The translations under genes were made by a program, and so were the position numbers. The notes under the pieces are model-generated. The model was not told the DNA's origin. It worked only from the letters and a program-made list of their open reading frames with translations, and ran no database searches. This document shows positions 25,739 through 32,506 of a DNA stretch of 56,119 nucleotides, piece after piece. The stretch's first letter is position 1; every line of letters begins with the position of its first letter. The DNA is from Nitrososphaerota archaeon (GTDB lineage: Archaea > Thermoproteota > Nitrososphaeria > Conexivisphaerales > DTJL01): NCBI GenBank assembly GCA_021324115.1, contig JAJPJS010000019.1, positions 1 through 56,119 on the forward strand, in the 5' to 3' direction.

Positions 25739-27053
25739 CCTCGGAAGCCCTCATCTTGGCTATCCGTATCGACCTGTTCTGCAAAGCAACGGATACCTTC
25801 TGATCCCCCTCCTGCTGTATAACGTTCGCGTACTTCCTGATGCGCCGGAGAAGGATTTGTCTGTTGGTTTCCACTATCTTCATCGCTAGCTGATTCGCTT
25901 CATCACTTGCCCTTGGGTCTTTCACAAATTCGGGCGAAGACGAAACTACGGTAACGCTGTACCCCTGATTTCTCAGGTTCGCGACGCCTGTCAGCACCTG
26001 TTCGTCTGGAATTGAAGTGACAATTATGACATCCATTATGCGGGAGAATAGCAACTTGAGATAATGAGCCACCATGCTGATCTTCCACCTGCTTCCTGGG
26101 GAATATGACGAAAGAAGAAGCAGAATCCTGTCGAGTTGCCTTCTTCCGGCAGCAGGATACACCTTATCCAGGACGTCCCCCATGATCATCAGTCCAACTC
26201 TGTTTCTCTCCAGGAGGAGCGCGTACGCCAGTGTCGCCGCGGCACTCGGGCCTCTGTCGAGGGCACTTGATTCGTCTTCAAGCCTTGAGCCGAATCTTCT
26301 TGCATCAAGGACTATCATGACCTCCCCCGCAAGCTCTGCAGAGTACTGGTTTGTGAAGAATTTTTGAAACCTTGCATACGCCTTCCAGTTGACCCTCTTC
26401 AGGTTATCGCCCGGAAAATACTCTCTGATGCTGTGAAACTCAAGTCCCGAGCCGGGCCTCTGTGAAACCACTTCTCCGGGCCAATTTCTCAACTTTATTA
26501 GCCTGAGGTGAGCCCTTAACTGCTCGACTGTTGGAAACACCCTCAGTCCAGAGAAAGAGTTCACCACCTGGGTTTCCTCGAAGAAACCGCCGCCATCCGT
26601 TGCTCTCAAAACGATCGGCCCAACCCTGAAATTGCCAGTGGTAACGACAGAGACCGAATATGTGAAGGTAGCCTTACCATTTGAGGGGAACGTAGTCGAG
26701 AATCTGTTGCTCCCCTGTTCGAGAGTCAGATCTTGGGGCAGACCGTCCTCGATTTCAAGCAAGTCCAGGTCCGGCCCCATATTCTCTAGGCTCAAAGTAA
26801 ATGTGGCAGTTTGACCCTGGACGATCTTTTCTGTGGATGCGTACCTGCTTACCTTGATATTCAAATGAGGCGGGCTAGAGAAAAGTCTTGAAAGAACAAG
26901 ATAGGAAATCAGGGGTATGGCGGACAGAGCGAGGAATGGGAGGCCGGTAAATACGCCAAGCCCGACAACGGCAATCGCGGCAGAGACAAGAGAGTATCCC
27001 TTTCTCGAAAGCAATTTACTACTGGTCCACCTTTGGAACCGGTACTTCGGCAA
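25731..27053 (-). CDS. DUF58-domain protein (VWA-like), partner of MoxR
   Basis: The 440-residue protein begins with two membrane helices (about 19-55). It then has a beta-rich extracytoplasmic-type domain (65-180, SLENMGPDLDLLEIEDGLP) and the DUF58 core: GSGLEFHSIREYFPGDNLKR followed by VNWKAYARFQKF, the signature of the family. A VWA-like part follows (MIVLDARRFGS, AYALLLERNRVGLMIMGD). DUF58 proteins are almost always paired with MoxR ATPases and are thought to take part in assembling or activating complexes. It overlaps moxR by about 35 bases at its start; an internal TTG after residue 13 could be the real start. Confidence 0.9.
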   Translation of the reverse strand: MPKYRFQRWTSSKLLSRKGYSLVSAAIAVVGLGVFTGLPFLALSAIPLISYLVLSRLFSSPPHLNIKVSRYASTEKIVQGQTATFTLSLENMGPDLDLLEIEDGLPQDLTLEQGSNRFSTTFPSNGKATFTYSVSVVTTGNFRVGPIVLRATDGGGFFEETQVVNSFSGLRVFPTVEQLRAHLRLIKLRNWPGEVVSQRPGSGLEFHSIREYFPGDNLKRVNWKAYARFQKFFTNQYSAELAGEVMIVLDARRFGSRLEDESSALDRGPSAAATLAYALLLERNRVGLMIMGDVLDKVYPAAGRRQLDRILLLLSSYSPGSRWKISMVAHYLKLLFSRIMDVIIVTSIPDEQVLTGVANLRNQGYSVTVVSSSPEFVKDPRASDEANQLAMKIVETNRQILLRRIRKYANVIQQEGDQKVSVALQNRSIRIAKMRASEGV

Positions 27054-27963
27054 GTACCTGCTGGACGACGGTTGCCGCTTTACCCCCTCTCAACCAGTTC
27101 TCGGGTTTCAGGATGATCCTGTGTGCCAGAGCAGGCTCTGCAACACCCTTCACGTCGTCGGGGATAACAAACTCCCTGCCAGAAAGCCAGGCTCTAGCCT
27201 TTGAAAGCTTGAGAAGTGCAAGTGAACCCCTGGGGCTACACCCCACATCCACGTCTCTGTGAACCCTTGTCCTTCTGACGATTTCAACCATATACCTCTG
27301 AAGCGATGCCTCAACGTGGACAGATTCGATCTCGCTTTGCATTTCGAGTATATCTTTGATGGTAGAGACTCTGTTCAGCTCCACGTCATCCTTTCCCCTC
27401 TCGTTTCTTCTCTTCAATATCTCCACCTCCTCTTCGGCGCTGGGGTAGCCGACGCCTATCCTAACCAGAAACCTATCTATCTGAGCTTCAGGAAGAGGAT
27501 ATGTGCCCTCATATTCTATCGGATTTTGTGTCGCGATTGTAATGAAGGGCATAGAAAGCTGATATGTTTCATTCTCTATCGTGACCTGTCTTTCCTGCAT
27601 GGCCTCTAGAAGGGCAGACTGGGTCCTCGGGGGTGCCCTGTTGATCTCGTCCGCGAGTAGAAGATTTGAAAAGAGAGGTCCCTTCCTCAGCACAAACTCA
27701 GAAGTTCTTCTGTCCAAGACATAACTGCCCGTTATGTCTGCTGGCAACAGGTCCGAAGTGAACTGTATTCTCTTAAATTCCAGGCCCAACACCTTCGCGA
27801 AGGATTTTGCCATGAGAGTTTTTCCAAGTCCCGGGTAGTCTTCGATAAGAATATGACCGTCGGAAAGGATACTCATTAGAATCAGCTCCAGTACATCTCT
27901 TTTGCCTACGATGGCCTTGCCTACCTCATCTATTATCTTCGCTCCGGACAAGGATGTCAGCAA
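27019..27963 (-). CDS. MoxR-family AAA+ ATPase
   Basis: A 314-residue AAA+ ATPase of the MoxR class: Walker A DYPGLGKT (42-49), Walker B LLLADEIN (101-108), sensor 1 ATQNPIEYEG, the arginine-finger region EAQIDRFLVR and sensor 2 SPRGSLALLKL. MoxR proteins act as chaperone-like ATPases with VWA-domain partners, here DUF58. It is preceded by a single base and then the small membrane gene, and followed by overlapping DUF58. Complete length and motifs make the family secure; the client is unknown. Confidence 0.93.
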   Translation of the reverse strand: MLTSLSGAKIIDEVGKAIVGKRDVLELILMSILSDGHILIEDYPGLGKTLMAKSFAKVLGLEFKRIQFTSDLLPADITGSYVLDRRTSEFVLRKGPLFSNLLLADEINRAPPRTQSALLEAMQERQVTIENETYQLSMPFITIATQNPIEYEGTYPLPEAQIDRFLVRIGVGYPSAEEEVEILKRRNERGKDDVELNRVSTIKDILEMQSEIESVHVEASLQRYMVEIVRRTRVHRDVDVGCSPRGSLALLKLSKARAWLSGREFVIPDDVKGVAEPALAHRIILKPENWLRGGKAATVVQQVLAEVPVPKVDQ

Positions 27964-27964
27964 T

Positions 27965-28453
27965 TCATTCCACCTCGCTCACGCGGTCAATCACGGAAAC
28001 AAGGCTCGATAGGTATTCCGTTTTCGGCAATGTTTTCCTTCCAAATCTAAGGGTCTGGTTTTTTCGCTTTGCCTTTTCGTCGCCTAGATATTGGTACAGA
28101 GCGGGCTCGCTCTCGATAAGCGACCTGATGCTTTCCTCGGTTTCAGAAGCCTTTCGGGCCACAGAAGTGAGAATAGAGGCGAGTTCTGCCCTTGATGTCG
28201 CATCTCCTTCCATAGCCCTATGGACCTTGTAGGCAAGCGAGAGTGGAGGCGGGCCTGAATATTCCGTTTGCTCCCCGCGCTGAGTGTCCGCCCTCACCCA
28301 GTACACCGCGGCCCCAGCCAAGCCTACAACCGAAAAAAGCGTGATGATTGTGGTAGCATCATTGAATCCCAGCAAAAGGTCCCATGAGGCCACCAGCACA
28401 AAACATAGTGTAAGGAACAGTACAGGGGCCAAGGGATTCCGGCTTCTGTTCAT
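27965..28453 (-). CDS. Two-helix membrane protein of the MoxR operon
   Basis: A 162-residue product with two membrane helices (about 9-27 and 34-52). A cytoplasmic-looking helical tail follows with SRAELASILTSVARKASETEES, then a basic stretch KAKRKNQTLRFGRK. It is not recognised as a named family. Its start overlaps the stop of the DUF4129-like gene by four bases (ATGA) and it ends one base before moxR. It is likely a membrane adaptor of the same complex. Confidence 0.75.
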   Translation of the reverse strand: MNRSRNPLAPVLFLTLCFVLVASWDLLLGFNDATTIITLFSVVGLAGAAVYWVRADTQRGEQTEYSGPPPLSLAYKVHRAMEGDATSRAELASILTSVARKASETEESIRSLIESEPALYQYLGDEKAKRKNQTLRFGRKTLPKTEYLSSLVSVIDRVSEVE

Positions 28454-29355
28454 TTACTCAATCCCTCATTCGGATTTATGCCGGAAATCTTTGATTTCAC
28501 AATTTCAAGTTCACTCACAGTTAATTTCGCATCATCCTCTGAAATTTCCTTCTTATCATACCTTGCACTTTCAAAGAGCCGAGTGATGGTGGCGGTTTCT
28601 TCCTTTAGAGTTGAGAATTTCCCCTCGACATCGGTGGCAAATTCCCTCGGTGTCTTGTGCCTGGGGTTTGTCAGTCCGACCGCAGACAGCACCTTGCAGA
28701 AGGATTTGTATGCGGAGATAACAGTTCTTCTGTATTCGCCACTTCCTATGAGGTAGCTCACGTCTTCCTCATTAACCGATTTCACTGCAGCCTGGGCTGA
28801 ATCCGGCTGAACCGAGAGGGTTTCAGCATAACGTCTTATCAGAAAGATGCCCAAAAGTACCATCGCTGCTATCTCCAGAATAGAACCTGTTACAATAGCA
28901 GGCAGAGAAGGGACGGTAAACGTTAAGGCGGGCAACCGGACCGAGGTTAGAAGTATGTACAGCAACGATGCAAGAAGTGCCATTCCGAGCAAAAGGGTAA
29001 GTTGTTTCAATCTTGCCAACAGCTTCCCCTTATATCCAAACATGAGAATTACCACCAAAACTCCCACAAAAACAATTGCCAAATAGCCGGGGCCGACAGG
29101 ATTTTGTGTAGCCAGACCGCCAGGGGACGCACCTCCCTGAGACGGATAGGGGTTTGGAGATGTGATGATTATCGCACCGTTGCCGAAGAGTGGACCCATA
29201 TTCGCAACCAAGCTCATAACCCCCCAGGGGAGAATGAAAAGAATGGCCACTAACAGCATTGTCGTCAAGCTGCGCGTCTGAATCAACCCTTCTGAAATTC
29301 GGGGTAGTCCTATTTGTATATTCCCACCGAAATTCGGCATCATGCCCGACTTCAT
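28450..29355 (-). CDS. DUF4129-like membrane protein
   Basis: The 301-residue protein has about four membrane helices (near 32-50, 92-108, 117-135, 150-170). A C-terminal cytoplasmic domain follows with YKSFCKVLSAVGLTNPRHKTPREFATDVEG and ITRLFESARYDKKEISEDDA. This 'TPxEFA ... ARY' arrangement is the DUF4129 signature, a domain repeatedly found beside MoxR/DUF58 and transglutaminase-like genes. The first membrane loop has a Pro/Gly-rich stretch (SPNPYPSQGGASPGG). It is the second gene of the minus-strand operon. Confidence 0.8.
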   Translation of the reverse strand: MKSGMMPNFGGNIQIGLPRISEGLIQTRSLTTMLLVAILFILPWGVMSLVANMGPLFGNGAIIITSPNPYPSQGGASPGGLATQNPVGPGYLAIVFVGVLVVILMFGYKGKLLARLKQLTLLLGMALLASLLYILLTSVRLPALTFTVPSLPAIVTGSILEIAAMVLLGIFLIRRYAETLSVQPDSAQAAVKSVNEEDVSYLIGSGEYRRTVISAYKSFCKVLSAVGLTNPRHKTPREFATDVEGKFSTLKEETATITRLFESARYDKKEISEDDAKLTVSELEIVKSKISGINPNEGLSK

Positions 29356-29477
29356 GCAACAATGAAACTCTTTTTCTGCACAGTTTGTGAGGATTGTCAG
29401 TCGGCTACCGGATTTATCACTTAACGGATTACCTCGATTCAGTTTCCTCAGCTTCTGATTGGTTGTCTCCTACGCAG

Positions 29478-30338
29478 TTACCTTTCAGCTGTAGGCCTCT
29501 CTTTCAAAGAAATAAGTTCCGATCCCCTTTCCCCTTCCAGCACCAGCCTGTTCTGATATACCAGGTCGTACACAACCGAGTTAAATAGGGGCCATAAGGT
29601 TCTGGGAAACTGTTCTGAGAATCTCGACTCCAGGGTTTTCTTAGCCAGCTTCTTCTCTATTGAGACGCAGGTTACTATCCATTCCGCAATGTTGTTTCTT
29701 GTTTGAATCGCATCTCTGTTGTAACCTCCCGCTCTGGATGAGTCGAAGTTTCCAGAAAGCATAGCTGCATCCTGGGGGTCTCCAAGCACGACGTCGATGG
29801 TCTTCGTTTTCATTCTTCTACCTTCGGCAGCGCGGGATTCGGCCTGACTCCCTTCTGAAATGACCGCGAACCCCAAATTTGCGGCTTCCCCACCTTTGCC
29901 GTTCGATCTGTATTTTGAAACGAAGATAACGAAGCCCAGATTCGCAAGAAGTGTTAACACGGCGGCAATCCATGTAAGAGAGATGGGCGCCTCTCCCGAG
30001 GCTATGCCGGATTCGAGTGGAGCGAAAGTGTGCAGGCCGAACTGAAGAATCAGGAAGATGGCCAGAATAATGACGATACCAATAGCGACGTTTCTCTTGG
30101 TGATTGATGACCGCACGTAAGGAGGACCCGCCGTGGCTACAACATAGGTGCAGAAGCCGCCCATCGCTGCAACTGATGCAATAAAGGCGACCCATGTCAG
30201 CACCGCCGGAACGTATCCGATGTTGGAGCCACCTTCGAGGTTGGAGATTCCGCCTGTTTTGACATCAAAGTAGACTAGAAGAGAACCGACTACGACTATC
30301 GCGACAATAGGTATGACCAGCGAGGTCCTAGTCTGCAT
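29478..30338 (-). CDS. Four-helix membrane protein with soluble C-terminal domain, first gene of the MoxR operon
   Basis: A 286-residue protein with four helices (about 7-25, 44-66, 85-102, 120-140) and a soluble C-terminal half. That half contains a helical region AEWIVTCVSIEKKLAKKTLESRFSE-like (written in parts: AEWIVTCVSIEKK, LESRFSEQFPRTLWPLFN) resembling a small winged-helix or HEPN-like fold. No family is recognised. It is the most upstream minus-strand gene of the block and is separated by about 120 bases from the DUF4129-like gene. Its membership in the operon is likely but not certain. Confidence 0.7.
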   Translation of the reverse strand: MQTRTSLVIPIVAIVVVGSLLVYFDVKTGGISNLEGGSNIGYVPAVLTWVAFIASVAAMGGFCTYVVATAGPPYVRSSITKRNVAIGIVIILAIFLILQFGLHTFAPLESGIASGEAPISLTWIAAVLTLLANLGFVIFVSKYRSNGKGGEAANLGFAVISEGSQAESRAAEGRRMKTKTIDVVLGDPQDAAMLSGNFDSSRAGGYNRDAIQTRNNIAEWIVTCVSIEKKLAKKTLESRFSEQFPRTLWPLFNSVVYDLVYQNRLVLEGERGSELISLKERPTAER

Positions 30339-30925
30339 TGCGACCTTCTAATATAGTAGGATTTGTGAATAGTTAAACGATTCGAATTGGTATTAATGGG
30401 GGCAAGTAGATGCTCTGGGAATGTTAACAGGGATACCATAAATGCCTTTAGGCGCACATTTACATCTGGCTAACATTTTCAAGCCCGAACGCGGAGACAT
30501 TATGAATCCCAGGTTTCGCATTCTCATTCAACTTTGCTTCCATGGCGAAACGTTCGTTTGATTTGACAAAGCTGTTAATCCTACATGTAGAAGCCGCAAA
30601 AGCGGTTAAATTTCAATGGTTCGAGTACGTGGTGAATCATACTTACAAAATATTGAAAATGAGGCTCCCCAAAACAGTCCTTTTCCTTCCCACCCGCTGG
30701 CGCTAGCTTTTTGATTGTTTAGAAAGTCATCATCAAACTCAAATTACCTAGAAGGAAGGAATCGAATTCAGCCTATCAGCGCTCTAAATCCTGTCTTCTA
30801 ATTTTTCTTTGCCGCATGCTTCAAAAATCAGCCGTCTGTACGAATCGCCCCTACTCAGACATCAATGACACTATTGACAGAGAGCAGATTCCTCACGAAA
30901 CATAAACGAACTCTCGGACCTTGAC
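30339..30925. other. Gene-poor region, about 590 bases
   Basis: No supported gene on either strand: stop codons are frequent in all frames and no remnant could be recognised. Composition appears more AT-rich than the neighbouring operons. Together with 31238-31477 it forms the flank of the broken DNA-binding gene beside tRNA-Leu, so it may be eroded accessory DNA. Confidence 0.4.
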
Positions 30926-31237
30926 TTAATCTTTGAATCCACCATTGCAATGACTTGAAATCCAGCCATTCCATGCCATCTGGCCATTGGGTGGAATCGC
31001 CCAGTAAGCAAAGCCGATCCCAAATAACCAACATGACGGGGACTTGTAAATCGGATATGATTTCCCGCCAGAGTGAAATGATATTTTATCACCAGCATAC
31101 ACGAATGGCAGTAGCGCAAGTACCACTATTAATGCAATCAAGATGCAACAAACTGCCTTAGTCCCCCTCTTGAAGTTGTCACTTCTTATGTGGTTATCGC
31201 TTAAATATATTCTCAACAAAGAGCGACGACTTCGCAA
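30926..31237 (-). CDS. Small membrane or exported hypothetical protein
   Basis: The 103-residue frame has one strong hydrophobic segment (AVCCILIALIVVLALLPFVYA, written as AVCCILIALIVVLALLPF plus VYA) followed by a small polar domain with SFHSGGKSYPIYKSPSCW and two later Cys/Trp-rich parts. This looks like a signal peptide or anchor with an exported tail. No family is recognised. An AT-rich box (ATATATTTAA at 31210-31201) lies inside the annotated N-terminus, so the real start may be a TTG just before the hydrophobic segment. It lies in an otherwise gene-poor area. Confidence 0.45.
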   Translation of the reverse strand: MRSRRSLLRIYLSDNHIRSDNFKRGTKAVCCILIALIVVLALLPFVYAGDKISFHSGGKSYPIYKSPSCWLFGIGFAYWAIPPNGQMAWNGWISSHCNGGFKD

Positions 31238-31477
31238 TTTTCAAGTCGGCAAAGAACCGATTATTATACTCTTGATTATGCAGACTCGGTCAATCTTCGT
31301 TCAATCGTTCAACTTCTTTTGGTTAAGTGATTACGCAAAAATTGCATATCTAATTAGGATACGTTTATTATAAGATGTAAAGTCGTAATGAGGAGAATCA
31401 TGATTTGAATTAACACCGCGTCCCTTTCGGACTACTCCTGTTCCTTCTTGTGGCTCGATTCTTATTTCGGGCTTGTC

Positions 31478-32012
31478 AACCCCTCAACCTCCGCCCTCTT
31501 CCTGTACACTTCACCAACGAATACGCTTCGAACACCTCGAGCTGTTAGCTCAGGGCCCTGACCGTTTGGAGGTCTGACTAGTTGATATTGAGGTAAGACA
31601 GAATCTCTCCATGTGAATGTGAACCCTGCTTTCTCAACAGTTCCAGAAGTTCCCTGTCGAATGTTCTCTTACCCTCGTAACCTTCTTTGCTGAACGCCTC
31701 CATCCTGTACTTTTTCAAGTCCCTGTCCAAGTTTTCCACGGGCTTGAGCAGCCTGTTTTCACCGTTCAGTTTCCTTTCTTCGTCTTCTGTGGTCTTGGGT
31801 TTCCTTATCAGCTCCAGTCTGCTAAGGTAACCTTACTCTTCCTCTTCTTTCTTCAGCGAATTCTCCCCACTTTCCATTACAAATTTCGATATGGACAACC
31901 CGGCCTTGCCAGTCACGCTCTTCGAGTATTCCGCCATTTCTTCTGAAAGTAAATAGACGCAGATCAACCTGTCCTTGATTGTTTCTGTTTTGCCTTTGTT
32001 TTGCCCGGCCAT
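31478..32012 (-). pseudogene. Broken ribbon-helix-helix / winged-helix DNA-binding gene with three in-frame stops
   Basis: From ATG 32012 the frame reads MAGQNKGKTETIKDRL, then VYLLSEEMAEYSKSVTGKAG and LSISKFVMESGENSLKKEE. This is a ribbon-helix-helix-type start, and it stops at TAA (31835-31833) after 59 codons. The same frame, with no shift, continues as clearly protein-like sequence: LIRKPKTTEDEERKLNGENR, then LDRDLKKYRMEAFSKEGYEG, KRTFDRELLELLRKQ and GEILSYLNIN. It then meets TAG (31580-31578), continues SDLQTVRALS, meets TAA (31547-31545), and continues QLEVFEAYSLVKCTGRG. The whole matches my memory of archaeal coiled-coil plus winged-helix regulators found in integrated elements. It lies 50 bases from the 3' end of tRNA-Leu. 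Confidence 0.75.
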
Positions 32013-32113
32013 TGGATTCTGACAATATTCGGTTTTATTTTGATATTGACTGATAAAGAAGTGCGGGGGGTGGGATTCGAACCCACGAAGGCCTTCGCCA
32101 GCGGATCTTAAGT

Positions 32114-32129
32114 GTAGGCGCACCATGCA
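32114..32129 (-). other. tRNA-Leu intron 2, anticodon-stem position 30/31
   Basis: The 16-base segment TGCATGGTGCGCCTAC separates GCGG from A of the anticodon stem. Removal creates the five-pair stem GCGGA/TCCGC. The precursor can form a competing GGCG...CGCC hairpin across the intron, as expected for a bulge-helix-bulge type splice substrate. Confidence 0.78.
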
Positions 32130-32138
32130 CCGCCCCCT

Positions 32139-32156
32139 TTAGTCGCTTCGCAAGCA
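32139..32156 (-). other. tRNA-Leu intron 1, D-arm position about 21/22
   Basis: The 18-base segment TGCTTGCGAAGCGACTAA interrupts the D arm after CCAA and before AGGG. It contains a small hairpin GCTT-GCG-AAGC. Because AA occurs at both borders, the exact cut could move by two bases. Removal restores the CCC/GGG D stem. Confidence 0.75.
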
Positions 32157-32180
32157 TTGGCCTGGCTTGGGGACCCCCGC

Positions 32181-32506
32181 ACGTTTTTGGTTCATTCAGG
32201 CGTGTATTTAGCAGTGTGGAACGAATGATGAAAAACTCTTCCTGGAACCGGGGTTCTTTGCCGGAATCTATATCATTCTATGATCTTATTCCCGTTATTT
32301 CGATTTCCTTTCGTCCCACGCAGGAACAGATCGATTGCGTCTCAGTCTTTAATTCAAGACATCACATCTGGCGTGTCCATTCCCGAAAACCTTTTATCAG
32401 CACCCTGGAAGACCGGTTTCGTTTGCCTACATCAGCATACATTCAGTGGACAGTCCGCTGGTGTCGTGGTCTGTCTTGGATTGCAACTGCTCGGTGAGAT
32501 TGCGAC
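32181..32506. other. Divergent intergenic region between tRNA-Leu and hppA, about 325 bases
   Basis: No supported gene. It carries the TATA-like element of tRNA-Leu near 32205-32212 and must hold the hppA promoter. No unambiguous box A is seen 25-30 bases before 32507; a GGTGAG stretch about 14 bases before the ATG may be the ribosome site. Confidence 0.4.

Larger units (their letters stand above)
32062..32180 (-). tRNA. tRNA-Leu (anticodon UAA) with two non-canonical introns
   Basis: Acceptor GCGGGGG pairs with CCCCCGC, discriminator A, no encoded CCA. The T arm is GTGGG-TTCGAAT-CCCAC. The 14-base variable arm TGGCGAAGGCCTTC has a GGC/GCC stem, as in type II leucine tRNAs. The anticodon loop CTTAAGA gives UAA. 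The gene is 119 bases, but removing an 18-base segment in the D arm (32156-32139) and a 16-base segment inside the anticodon stem (32129-32114) leaves an 85-base tRNA. It then has a paired D stem (CCC/GGG) and anticodon stem (GCGGA/TCCGC). Without removal neither stem forms. The usual intron position 37/38 is empty. A TATA-like CTAAATAC lies just upstream at about 32212-32205. Confidence 0.9.

Noticed and set aside
31833-32126. 97-codon minus-strand frame starting inside tRNA-Leu
   Set aside because: Its first third is translated tRNA sequence; the real start is ATG 32012, within the pseudogene.
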